NCBI RefSeq assembly: GCF_947495705.1
Contig: NZ_CANLZR010000014.1
Span: 1 to 64,000 of the forward strand
Direction: 5' to 3'
Length of the DNA: 64,000 nt
DNA from: an uncultured Phycicoccus sp.
GTDB taxonomy: Bacteria; Actinomycetota; Actinomycetes; Actinomycetales; Dermatophilaceae
Shown here: one piece after another, positions 16,964-25,413 of the stretch
How positions within the stretch are numbered: the stretch's first letter is position 1
Layout of the letters: every line of letters starts with the position of its first letter
Position numbers and translations under genes: made by a program
Notes under the pieces: generated by a model
The model's database searches: none
Told to the model about the DNA's origin: nothing
What the model saw: the letters and a program-made list of their open reading frames with translations, nothing else

Positions 16964-18154
16964 GTGAACCCAACGAGCGCGGCGCCGGGCTCGCAGGCGT
17001 CCCTCCGGGAGATGAACCGCCTGCGGGTCCTCGACGCGGTGCGGGAGCACGGGACGCTCACCCAGGTCGAGATCGCCGGGGTCACGGGACTGTCCGCGGC
17101 GACGGTCTCCAACCTCGTTAAGGAGCTGGACGGCGCCGGGATGGTGCGGCTCGCACCCAGCATCCGCAACGGCCGCCGCGCGACCCAGGTCTCGATCGCG
17201 ACGTCCGAGGGTCTCCTCGCGGCCGCGGTGTTCGGCGACCGCGACATCCGGGTCGCCATCGCGACGGGACCTCGCGGGATCGTGAGCCAGAAGCGGATGC
17301 CGCTGCCCGCCGACCACGCCGCAGACGAGGGCATGTCGCGGGCGGCCCGGCTCGTGCAGGAGCTCGTCGAGGGTGTCGGCCGCGAGATGTCCGACCTGCG
17401 CTCGTTCGTCGTGGGCCTGCCCGCTCCGATCGACACCGTGTCGGGGGAGGTCGGGTCCGAGGGGGTCATGCCCGGCTGGCGCGGGGTGGCGGTCGGGCCG
17501 GCGATGGAGGACGCGGTCCAGGTGCCCGTGCTGGTGGACAACACGGCGAACCTCGCTGCGATGGGGGAGTTCAAGCTCGGTGCGCTGCAGGGAGTTTCGA
17601 CAGGTGTCTTCCTCAAGGTCTCCTACGGGGTCGGCGCCGGCCTCATCATCGGCGGCGAGCTCTTCCGGGGCAGCGCCGGCACCGCGGGCGAGATCGGCCA
17701 CATCACCATCGACGAGAACGGCCCGCTGTGCCGCTGCGGCAACCGGGGGTGTCTCGACACCTTCGTCGGGGCCGGAGCCGTGCTGGCGGCGCTGCGTGAC
17801 ACCCACGGCACGCTGACGCTCAAGGACGTCATCGCCCGCGCGCTCGACGGTGACCCGGGGTGCCGCCGGGTGCTCGAGGACTCCGGCCGCCATCTGGGCG
17901 TCGCCGTGGCCGGTGTGGTGAACCTGCTCAACCCCGAGGTCGTCGTGCTCGGGGGGCAGGTGGCCCGGGTCGGTGAGGTCGTGCTGGCGCCGATGCGGGA
18001 GGCGATCGAGCGCTGCGCGATCCCGAGCGCTGCCGCGACGGTCCAGGTCCGGGCGGGCGGCCTCCCCCCGGAGGAGGCCGACGTCCGCGGCGCGCTGACC
18101 CTCGCGGACCAGGTCCGCGACGACGCCGACCGGGCCGCCCTCGCCGTCGGGTGA
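16964..18154 (+). CDS. ROK-family transcriptional regulator, probable xylose repressor
   Basis: 396 aa. An N-terminal winged helix (TQVEIAGVTGLSAATVSNL, residues ~32-50) precedes a ROK sugar-kinase-like domain with the zinc-binding segment GHITIDENG plus CRCGNRGCLD near residue 250. XylR/NagC-type repressors leave DNA when the inducer sugar binds. The GTG at 16964 is 6 nt after a TATCTT -10 box (16952-16957); upstream in-frame codons would extend through the promoter. Divergent from the esterase gene and 126 bp ahead of the xylFGH-type genes, whose promoter holds a nested palindrome. Confidence 0.88.
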   Translation: MNPTSAAPGSQASLREMNRLRVLDAVREHGTLTQVEIAGVTGLSAATVSNLVKELDGAGMVRLAPSIRNGRRATQVSIATSEGLLAAAVFGDRDIRVAIATGPRGIVSQKRMPLPADHAADEGMSRAARLVQELVEGVGREMSDLRSFVVGLPAPIDTVSGEVGSEGVMPGWRGVAVGPAMEDAVQVPVLVDNTANLAAMGEFKLGALQGVSTGVFLKVSYGVGAGLIIGGELFRGSAGTAGEIGHITIDENGPLCRCGNRGCLDTFVGAGAVLAALRDTHGTLTLKDVIARALDGDPGCRRVLEDSGRHLGVAVAGVVNLLNPEVVVLGGQVARVGEVVLAPMREAIERCAIPSAAATVQVRAGGLPPEEADVRGALTLADQVRDDADRAALAVG

Positions 18155-18185
18155 CGGGTCCGTGACCGAATCGTTGCGTCCACCC

Positions 18186-18210
18186 CTTGTATTCAAGTCT
18201 TGACGACAAG
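18186..18210. promoter_or_regulatory. 25-bp nested palindrome, probable ROK repressor operator
   Basis: An inner perfect repeat TCAAG (18193-18197), T, CTTGA (18199-18203) and outer arms CTTGT (18186-18190) and ACAAG (18206-18210) share the same centre at 18198. Twenty of 24 flanking positions are therefore symmetric. The right half covers the putative -35 box of the importer promoter, as expected for a repressor site. Confidence 0.75.
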
Positions 18211-18228
18211 CGGCGGACCGAGTTGAAT
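18200..18228 (+). promoter_or_regulatory. Candidate promoter of the xylose importer operon
   Basis: TTGACG (18200-18205) and TTGAAT (18223-18228) are separated by 17 bp, matching a housekeeping-type promoter (5/6 and 4/6 to consensus). The predicted start is near 18235, giving a leader of about 45 nt with a GGAG ribosome-binding site before the ATG at 18281. Confidence 0.6.
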
Positions 18229-18280
18229 CGGGGCGAACCGCACCAGAGTGGCTGCGGACGTTCTGGCACAGGAGAGACAC

Positions 18281-19372
18281 ATGACCACACGGCTCATCCG
18301 GATCGCCGGCGCCGCCCTCGCGCTCGGCCTCACTGCGACGGGCCTCTCGGCCTGTGGCGACGACGGCTCCGGTGGCGGGGGTACCGACACCGGTGGTGGC
18401 GGCGACAGCGGCGGCAAGAAGATCGCCCTGCTCCTCCCCGAGAACAAGACGGCTCGCTACGAGGCGTTCGACAAGCCGCTCTTCGAGGCGGCGGTCAAGG
18501 CCGGCTGCGCCGACTGCGAGGTCCTCTACAGCAACGCCGAGCAGGACGCCGCCAAGCAGCAGCAGCAGGCCGAGGCCGCCATCACCCAGGGGGTCGACGT
18601 CCTCGTCCTCGACGCCGTCGACGGCAAGTCGGCCGTGACGATCGTCCAGAACGCGAAGGCCCAGGGCATCCCGGTCATCGCCTACGACCGGTTCGTCGCA
18701 GGCTCCGACTACTACGTCTCGTTCGACAACCAGAAGGTCGGCGAGCTGCAGGGCCAGGGCCTCGTCGACGCGATGAAGGCCAACGGCGACGACTCCGGCG
18801 ACATCGTCATGATCAACGGCTCGCCCACCGACGCCAACGCCGCCGACTTCAAGGCGGGTGCGCACAGCGTCCTCGACACCAGCGGCTACACGATCAAGGC
18901 CGAGTACGACACCCCCGACTGGAGCCCCGACAAGGCGCAGTCGTGGATGGAGGGCCAGATCGGCACGGTCAAGGGCAACCTCGTCGGTGTCTACGCGGCG
19001 AACGACGGCACCGCGGGCGGCGCCATCGCCGCGCTCAAGGGAGGCGGGGTCAACCCGCTGCCGCCGGTGACCGGTCAGGACGCCGAGCTCGCCGCGATCC
19101 AGCGGGTCATCGCCGGTGACCAGGCGCTGACGATCTACAAGGCGATCAAGCCCGAGGCCGAGGACGCCGCGAAGAACGCCATCGCCCTCGCGAACGGCGA
19201 GCAGGTGGCGTCGTCCGCCGACAAGGAGGGTGTCCCGTCGACGCTGCTCGAGCCGATCGTCGTGACCAAGGACAACATCAAGGACACGATCATCGCCGAC
19301 GGCTTCTACACCGCCGCCGACATCTGCACCTCCGAGTACGCCGCCCAGTGCACCGAGCTCGGCATCAGCTGA
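18281..19372 (+). CDS. xylF: Sugar (xylose-type) ABC transporter substrate-binding lipoprotein
   Basis: 363 aa. A lipoprotein signal ends in the lipobox LSAC with Cys25, followed by a Gly/Ser/Thr-rich linker. The periplasmic-binding fold of the XylF/RbsB type follows: KIALLLPENKTARYEAFD, DVLVLDAVDGKSA and IPVIAYDRF. It would capture D-xylose or a related sugar at the outer face of the membrane. First gene of xylFGH; 36 bp separates it from the ATPase gene. Confidence 0.88.
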   Translation: MTTRLIRIAGAALALGLTATGLSACGDDGSGGGGTDTGGGGDSGGKKIALLLPENKTARYEAFDKPLFEAAVKAGCADCEVLYSNAEQDAAKQQQQAEAAITQGVDVLVLDAVDGKSAVTIVQNAKAQGIPVIAYDRFVAGSDYYVSFDNQKVGELQGQGLVDAMKANGDDSGDIVMINGSPTDANAADFKAGAHSVLDTSGYTIKAEYDTPDWSPDKAQSWMEGQIGTVKGNLVGVYAANDGTAGGAIAALKGGGVNPLPPVTGQDAELAAIQRVIAGDQALTIYKAIKPEAEDAAKNAIALANGEQVASSADKEGVPSTLLEPIVVTKDNIKDTIIADGFYTAADICTSEYAAQCTELGIS

Positions 19373-19408
19373 CCGTCGCAGCATCCCTCACACAGGAGTG
19401 AGCCGATC

Positions 19409-20206
19409 ATGAGCACCACCACCACCCTGGCGCCCGTGCTGTCGATGACAGGGGTCTCCAAACGCTTCGGCGCCGTGCAGGCCCTCAAGGACATCGACTT
19501 CGACGTGGCCGCCGGGGAGGTGGTGGCGCTCGTCGGCGACAACGGCGCGGGCAAGTCCACCCTCGTCAAGACCATCGCCGGCGTCTACTCGCCCGACGGC
19601 GGCAGGATCGTCTTCGACGGCAGCCCCGTCACGATCACCTCGCCGTCGCAGGCCCAGGCCCTCGGCATCGCCACCGTCTTCCAGGACCTCGCGCTGTGCG
19701 ACAACCTCGACGTCGTCGGCAACCTCTTCCTCGGCAACGAGGTGCTCCGCAAGAGGGCGCTGGACGAGGTGACGATGGAGCAGGAGTCGTGGCGGCTCCT
19801 GCGCGAGCTGAGCGCGAAGATCCCGAGCGTGCGGATCCCCGTCGCGAGCCTGTCCGGCGGGCAGCGCCAGACCGTCGCCATCGCCCGCTCCCTCCTCGGC
19901 GCCCCCAAGGTGGTCATGCTCGACGAGCCGACCGCGGCGCTCGGCGTCGCGCAGACGGCGGAGGTGCTCAACCTCGTGGAACGGCTCCGGGAGAAGGGCC
20001 TCGGGGTCATCCTCATCAGCCACAACATGTCGGACGTCATGGCCGTCGCCGACCGCGTCGCGGTGCTCCGGCTCGGCCTCAACAACGGCGTCTTCCGCGT
20101 CGCCGACACCAACAGCCAGGAGATCATCGCCGCCATCACCGGCGCGACGACCAACGCCGTCACCGCACGGGCCGCCCGCCGGGCCCCCCAGGAGGAGCAG
20201 TCGTGA
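19409..20206 (+). CDS. xylG: Sugar ABC transporter ATPase, single-domain XylG-like
   Basis: 265 aa with one nucleotide-binding domain: Walker A GDNGAGKST, signature LSGGQRQ, Walker B VVMLDEPTAAL and switch His in LISHN. Classical XylG/RbsA ATPases have two tandem domains (~500 aa), so this half-size form would have to act as a homodimer, as in FrcA-type systems. The ribosome-binding site is AGGAG. The stop overlaps the permease GTG as GTGA. Confidence 0.87.
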   Translation: MSTTTTLAPVLSMTGVSKRFGAVQALKDIDFDVAAGEVVALVGDNGAGKSTLVKTIAGVYSPDGGRIVFDGSPVTITSPSQAQALGIATVFQDLALCDNLDVVGNLFLGNEVLRKRALDEVTMEQESWRLLRELSAKIPSVRIPVASLSGGQRQTVAIARSLLGAPKVVMLDEPTAALGVAQTAEVLNLVERLREKGLGVILISHNMSDVMAVADRVAVLRLGLNNGVFRVADTNSQEIIAAITGATTNAVTARAARRAPQEEQS

Positions 20207-21477
20207 CCACCTCGCAGACCCCGCCCTCGACCGACCCGACGGGCGCCGGCCCGGTCCCCTCGGACCTCCAGGACGAGCGCCTCATCGCCTCGCAGGGCAT
20301 CGGTGGCTGGGCCTCCGCCACGTGGGACCGCGTCCGCTCCGGGGACCTCGGCTCGCTGCCGGTCGTCGTCGGGCTCGTTCTCATCTGGGGGGTCTTCTAC
20401 GCCCTCAACCCGCTCTTCCTCTCCAGCCGCAACCTCGTCAACCTGACCGTCCAGATGGTCCCGATCGGCGTCATCGCCATCGGGGTCGTCCTCGTCCTGC
20501 TGCTCGGCCAGATCGACCTGTCGGTCGGCTCGATGTCGGGCCTCGCGGGCGCGGTCGTCGCCGTCCTGTTCGTCAACCAGGGCCTGAACATCTGGGTGGC
20601 GATCGCGGCGGCACTCGTCGTCGGGGTGGCGACGGGCCTCGTCTACGGCATGCTCTTCAACCGCTTCGGCGTCCCGAGCTTCGTCATCACGCTCGCGGGG
20701 CTGCTCGTGCTCCTCGGGCTCCAGATCCGGACCCTCGGCACGGACGGCACGATCAACCTGCCGTTCGAGTCGGGGCTGGTCCAGTTCGCCTCGCAGCAGT
20801 TCCTGCCCGCCGCGCTGGCCTACGTGCTCGCCGTCGCGGTGCCGGCCGTCTACCTCCTCACCCGGCTGAACACCGACCGCCGGCGGAGCGCGGCCGGCCT
20901 GTCCGCGCAACCCCTGGCGACCGTCGCGCTGCGCGCCGGGCTGCTCACGGTGCTGCTGCTCGCGGCGACGTACGTGCTCAACCGCGACCGGGGCGTCTCG
21001 TACATGGTCGTCCTTTTCGTCGTGCTCGTCGTCGTCATGGACCTCGTGATCCGGCGCACGAGGTGGGGCCGCTCGGTGCTCGCGATCGGTGGCAACGTCG
21101 AGGCGGCGCGACGGGCCGGCATCAACGTCAAGCGGGTCTACCTGACCGTCTTCACCCTCTGCTCGACCTTCGCCGCCCTCGGTGGGGTCCTGGCCGCGGG
21201 GCGGCTCGCCTCGGCGAACCAGAGCAGCGGCGGGGCCGACACCAACCTCAACGCGATCGCAGCGGCCGTCATCGGCGGGACGTCCCTGTTCGGTGGTCGC
21301 GGCTCGGCGTACTCGGCGCTCCTCGGCATCCTCGTCATCTTCTCGATCAGCAACGGCCTGGCGCTGCTCTCGGTGTCCTCGGACGTCCGGTTCGTCGTCA
21401 CCGGCGCCGTCCTGCTGCTCGCGGTCGTCATCGACAGTCTCAGCCGCCGCAGCCGCGTCGCCCACGGGCGCGCCTGA
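20203..21477 (+). CDS. xylH: Sugar ABC transporter permease, XylH-like
   Basis: 424 aa from a GTG overlapping the ATPase stop. About ten transmembrane segments. Family hallmarks are LLGQIDLSVGSMSGLAG near residue 105, the ATPase-contacting loop AIGGNVEAARRAGINVKRV near 300, and IGGTSLFGGRGS. It forms the membrane channel for the xylFG products. No gene or clear hairpin follows in the next 40 bp. Confidence 0.88.
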   Translation: MTTSQTPPSTDPTGAGPVPSDLQDERLIASQGIGGWASATWDRVRSGDLGSLPVVVGLVLIWGVFYALNPLFLSSRNLVNLTVQMVPIGVIAIGVVLVLLLGQIDLSVGSMSGLAGAVVAVLFVNQGLNIWVAIAAALVVGVATGLVYGMLFNRFGVPSFVITLAGLLVLLGLQIRTLGTDGTINLPFESGLVQFASQQFLPAALAYVLAVAVPAVYLLTRLNTDRRRSAAGLSAQPLATVALRAGLLTVLLLAATYVLNRDRGVSYMVVLFVVLVVVMDLVIRRTRWGRSVLAIGGNVEAARRAGINVKRVYLTVFTLCSTFAALGGVLAAGRLASANQSSGGADTNLNAIAAAVIGGTSLFGGRGSAYSALLGILVIFSISNGLALLSVSSDVRFVVTGAVLLLAVVIDSLSRRSRVAHGRA

Positions 21478-21521
21478 CGGGTCCGCACGAGCCGGCAGGG
21501 CCACCCGCGTAGCATCGCCGG

Positions 21522-22424
21522 GTGGCCCTGACCGATCTCTCCCGTTGCTCCGCGGCGTCGCGGCACCGCGGCGACCCGCTGGCCGGGTCCGCGCCGGTGG
21601 CCTCGCGCTGGCTGCTCATCGAACACCCCGGGCCGTGGGCCAAGAACCCGCTCGACACCCCACCGCTGGCGGGCCGGACGGGCGAGGAGGTCGAGGCCAC
21701 GTGTGCCTCCTTCGGCGGCCGGGTGCTGCTCATCCGCCGGCAGGGCCGCCGCGAGGCCGAGCCCGGTGACCAGCTCTGGTACGCCATCGACACCGTGCGC
21801 GGCACCTGGGTCCGTGGGACGTGGCGCACCGCGGAGGACCTGCTGCGCGCCGCACGGTCGCTCGGGGTCGAGCTGAGCTCGAGCGACGAGGACGCCGAGC
21901 CGATGGTCCTCGTCTGCACCCAGGGCACCCGCGACGCGTGCTGCGCCGTGCGGGGCCGACCCATCGTCGCCAAGCTCGTCCGGGAGTGGCCCGACGAGGT
22001 GTGGGAGTGCACCCACCTCGGGGGGCACCGCTTCTCCGGGACGCTGCTCAGCCTCCCCGACGGTGCCTGCTACGGCTACCTCGACACCGAGTTCGCGTCC
22101 GAGGTCGTGCGCTCCCACCTCGCGGGGACGGTGACCGCGAAGTACCTGCGCGGGGTCACCCGCTGGGACCCCGAGGTGCAGGCCGCCCTGGCCGCGGTCC
22201 TCGTCGAGCACGGGCCGGCCGGCGTCGACGACGCCGTGCCCGGCCGGGTCGAGGCCGGCGAGGACCCGGCGACCACCCGGGTCGAGGTCATCGGCAGCGG
22301 GCAGGTCCCCGACCGGACCCTCGTCGACGTCCGCCGTGAGGAGCTGCCCGAGGCCGCGCTCAGCTGCGGGGGTGGCCCCAAGGCGCACGTCGCGTACCGC
22401 ACGACCGTCACCGTCGCGCCCTGA
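21522..22424 (+). CDS. Sucrase/ferredoxin-like family protein
   Basis: 300 aa. The core resembles thioredoxin-like [2Fe-2S] ferredoxins: VCTQGTRDACCAVRGRP (three cysteines) and WECTHLGGHRFSGTLLSLP with another cysteine and the HRF motif. The sucrase name is historical; a redox role is more likely. The GTG start lies 6 nt after a TAGCAT -10 hexamer (21510-21515). Confidence 0.8.
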   Translation: MALTDLSRCSAASRHRGDPLAGSAPVASRWLLIEHPGPWAKNPLDTPPLAGRTGEEVEATCASFGGRVLLIRRQGRREAEPGDQLWYAIDTVRGTWVRGTWRTAEDLLRAARSLGVELSSSDEDAEPMVLVCTQGTRDACCAVRGRPIVAKLVREWPDEVWECTHLGGHRFSGTLLSLPDGACYGYLDTEFASEVVRSHLAGTVTAKYLRGVTRWDPEVQAALAAVLVEHGPAGVDDAVPGRVEAGEDPATTRVEVIGSGQVPDRTLVDVRREELPEAALSCGGGPKAHVAYRTTVTVAP

Positions 22425-22449
22425 CCTCGACCAGGTACGCGAGGCGCGG

Positions 22450-24642
22450 TCAGTCCGCGGTGGGGCTGGGGCTGGGCGTGGCGTCCGACGACGACGGCGG
22501 GGCGGGGGCGACCTGGGCGGCGGCGTCCACCCCGGCGACCGGTGTCCTCGTCAGCGGGTCCCCGGGCTCGCAGGTGCGCTCGGGATCCGCCGGGCGGGTG
22601 TCGATGCGGTTGCCGTTGACGATCGAGACGTCGTCGTAGACGGGTCGGCCCTCGATGACGTCGCGGAAGCGGTACCGGGTCAGCGACGACAGCCGGCAGT
22701 CGGTGCCGAACGTCAGGATGTCGAAACCGGACGGCTGGCCCGTCAGCTCCTCGCCACCTTCGCCCTCGCCCTCGACGAAGTGCGAGAACGGCCCGCCGCC
22801 GGTGAACGTGCCCACCTGCACCCGGTTGCCCTCGACGTCGGAGGAGTGCATGTGGCCGTTGAGCCGGATCCCGGCATCGACGCCGTCGAGGGCCCACGGC
22901 TCGTGGCTGGCGACGACGTCCGGCGGCGGCGCCTGGACGAACGCCCGCTGGAACGCCTCGCGCGCGGGCACCTGCTTGGCCGGGGTCCCCGTCCCCGAGT
23001 CACCGAAGAAGCGCGGGTCGTTGAAGCCTGCGATGGTCACCCCGCCCACCGTCACCAGCTCGTACCCGGAGCCCGGTGGCTGGAGGAGGATGACGTTCGG
23101 CACCTCCTGCATCCGCTCGAGGACGGAGGTGTCGGTGAGGCTCGTCGCGTCGTGGTTGCCTCGGACGAAGAGGTAGGGCACCTCCAGCGACTCGATGCCC
23201 GCGAAGATCCCCGCGGCCTCACCCTCCCCGACCGTCCCGAAGGTCAGCAGGTCCCCGGTGTCGATGACGACGTCGATGCTCTGCTGCTCGATGACCTCGC
23301 GCATGAGGGGGTACTGGTTGGCACCGTGGATGTCGCTGACGAAGAGGATCCGCAGGGCGGGGTCGGACTCCAGGGCCCCGGCGGCGTACTTCTGCTGGAG
23401 GGCGGTGGACAGTGCGAGGAGGTTGCGCAGGTACGGGGCGACCTGGGTCGCCCGGGTCTCGACGTCGCCGAGCAGGCCCTGGTTCTGCTGGAGCGTCCCG
23501 AGCACCTCGGTGGCGGTGAAGCTGCCCTGCCGGCTCGGCTGGTAGGTCGTGTAGATCGACGCGGTGGTCCCCACCGTGGTGACGAGCCAGGACAGGGCCG
23601 CGACGCCGACGAGCCACCGCGGCGGGCGTCGACGCCGGGCCACCGTCCAGAGCCCGACGACCAGGAGCGCCAGGGCCAGGGCGCCGAGCGCGAACCGGCC
23701 GAGGACGCTGACGGCGACGTCGCGGATCGCGGTGTTGAGCTCCTCGGGGCCGGGCCGCAGCCCGGAGAGGCTGAGCTGCGGCCGGGACAGCACGTCGGCG
23801 ATGCTCGCCTTGACCTGCGGGACCGCCCGGATCCCGGGGGCCAGGCCGACGAAGGAGACCTCGACGTCGCCGAACGTCGTCTCGGCGACGAGGTCACCGG
23901 TCCGGCGGGGGTCGCTGTCGAGGGAGACCGTGGCCTGGTAGTTGCGGGTCTGGGCGGTGGCCGGAGCGACCGTCGTCGCGGCCACCCCGGTGGCGAGGCA
24001 ACCGGCGGTGATGAGGACCCCGGCGAGGGCGTGCCGGAGGCGTCGCGAGCCGATCCGGTGGCCGGCCGACCACCACACCCCGACCGCCGTCGCGAAGGGC
24101 CACAGCACGGTCATCGCCGCCACGACCCGTTCGTGCAGGCCGAAGCCGCTGCCGCCCACCCCGACCCCGAGGGAGGCGACCGCGAGCACGAGCACGCCGC
24201 CGGCAGGCCAGGCGACCCGACGGTCGAGCATCGGGGGCCCGCCGCGCCCGGCCGCGAGGAGCGGCCACACCGCGAGGAGGACGAACGAGGCGGTCGCGAC
24301 CACCGTGTGCGCCGCCGAGGACTCGCTGCGGGACGGCAGCGGCACCACGGCGACCGCCAGGGTGGCGACACCGCCGAGGGCCAGCGCCACCCGGCCGGGG
24401 AGGCGGGCCGACCCCAGCGCCGCGGCCGTGACGCAGTGGGCGAGGCCGGTGACGACCAGGGCCGCGGTCATGACCCACCGGTGCGGCGTGCCGAGCGACG
24501 CGAGCGCGCTGATGGACTCCGCGCGGGGGTCGAAGCCGCTGCCGACGAGCTCGGCGGCCCAGGTCCAGCCACCGATGAGCGCGACCGCCGCCACGGCCGA
24601 GCTGACGACGGCCGTGCGGAGGGCTCCGGCGGGACGGGACAT
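22450..24642 (-). CDS. DUF998-like membrane domain fused to a calcineurin-like metallophosphoesterase
   Basis: 730 aa. Residues 1-~195 form six transmembrane helices resembling DUF998 (ISALASLGTPHRWVM). A further helix (~205-225), an external region and two helices (~312-358) follow. The phosphoesterase domain holds all metal motifs: SDIHG (436-440), DTGD (461-464), GNHD (495-498), SHEP (579-582) and GHMH (596-599). The C-terminus is Ser/Pro-rich. The phosphoesterase probably faces outside, but the substrate is unknown. The ATG at 24642 is 7 nt after TAGTCT (24655-24650); the open frame continues upstream only as shadow sequence. Confidence 0.85.
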   Translation of the reverse strand: MSRPAGALRTAVVSSAVAAVALIGGWTWAAELVGSGFDPRAESISALASLGTPHRWVMTAALVVTGLAHCVTAAALGSARLPGRVALALGGVATLAVAVVPLPSRSESSAAHTVVATASFVLLAVWPLLAAGRGGPPMLDRRVAWPAGGVLVLAVASLGVGVGGSGFGLHERVVAAMTVLWPFATAVGVWWSAGHRIGSRRLRHALAGVLITAGCLATGVAATTVAPATAQTRNYQATVSLDSDPRRTGDLVAETTFGDVEVSFVGLAPGIRAVPQVKASIADVLSRPQLSLSGLRPGPEELNTAIRDVAVSVLGRFALGALALALLVVGLWTVARRRRPPRWLVGVAALSWLVTTVGTTASIYTTYQPSRQGSFTATEVLGTLQQNQGLLGDVETRATQVAPYLRNLLALSTALQQKYAAGALESDPALRILFVSDIHGANQYPLMREVIEQQSIDVVIDTGDLLTFGTVGEGEAAGIFAGIESLEVPYLFVRGNHDATSLTDTSVLERMQEVPNVILLQPPGSGYELVTVGGVTIAGFNDPRFFGDSGTGTPAKQVPAREAFQRAFVQAPPPDVVASHEPWALDGVDAGIRLNGHMHSSDVEGNRVQVGTFTGGGPFSHFVEGEGEGGEELTGQPSGFDILTFGTDCRLSSLTRYRFRDVIEGRPVYDDVSIVNGNRIDTRPADPERTCEPGDPLTRTPVAGVDAAAQVAPAPPSSSDATPSPSPTAD

Positions 24643-24715
24643 GCGGCCAAGACTAGGTCGGCCACCTGCCGGACGTGGGGAGTCCCGCCCAGGACAGGCC
24701 TTTAGGGTGACGACC

Positions 24716-25402
24716 ATGCCGCAGACGCCGGTCCCGCCGGCCGTCGCCGGGCCCTTCGCCGGGGTCCTGCTCGACATGGACGGGACCCTCATCGACTCGA
24801 TCGCCTCGGTCGAGCGCTCCTGGCTGCGATGGTGCCGGGAGCACGAGGTCGACCCCGCCCGGCTCGCCGGCTTCCACGGCGTCACGGCCCGCAACCTCAT
24901 CGCCGAGCTCCTGCCCGCCCCGCGGCGGGAGGCAGCGTACGCGCGGATCGTCGACCTCGAGGTCGACGACGTCGACGGCACCACCGTGCTCCCCGGCGCG
25001 GCCGAGCTGCTCGGGGCGCTGCACGCGGCCGGGGTGCCGACCGCGATCGTCACCTCGTCGAGCACGCCGCTGGCCGAGGCCCGGCTGCGCGCCACCGGGC
25101 TGCCGCACCCGGCCGTCGTCGTCACGGCCGACGACGTCGCCCGGGGCAAGCCCTGGCCCGACCCGTGGCTCCTCGGCGCCGAGCGGCTCGGGGTGCCGCC
25201 CGGTGACTGCCTGGTCGTCGAGGACGCCGTCGCCGGGCTGCGGGCCGCGCGGGCCGCCGGGTGCGGCGGTCTCGTCGCGGTCGCGAGCACGATGCAGCGG
25301 GCCGAGCTCGAGCGCGAGTCCGATCTCGTCGTGCGTGACCTCGCGGCGCTGCGCGTCGAGGCACTCGACGGGTCCGCCCGGGTCGTCGGGTGGGAGGCAT
25401 AG
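24716..25402 (+). CDS. HAD-superfamily hydrolase (sugar phosphatase-like)
   Basis: 228 aa. Motif I DMDGTLID holds the nucleophilic Asp, motif II is VTSSS, motif III Lys is in ARGKPWPDP and motif IV is VVEDAVAGLRAA. The helical cap and overall sequence resemble beta-phosphoglucomutase and 2-deoxyglucose-6-phosphatase types that dephosphorylate small sugar phosphates. The ATG follows a TAGGGT -10 hexamer (24703-24708) by 7 nt. Its TAG stop forms part of the next gene's -10 box. Confidence 0.88.
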   Translation: MPQTPVPPAVAGPFAGVLLDMDGTLIDSIASVERSWLRWCREHEVDPARLAGFHGVTARNLIAELLPAPRREAAYARIVDLEVDDVDGTTVLPGAAELLGALHAAGVPTAIVTSSSTPLAEARLRATGLPHPAVVVTADDVARGKPWPDPWLLGAERLGVPPGDCLVVEDAVAGLRAARAAGCGGLVAVASTMQRAELERESDLVVRDLAALRVEALDGSARVVGWEA

Positions 25403-25413
25403 GGTCGGGTCTC

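Noticed and set aside
16433-19384. 983-codon open frame on the minus strand
   Set aside because: It crosses the esterase, ROK and xylF genes, which all have clear motifs; the translation is low-complexity.
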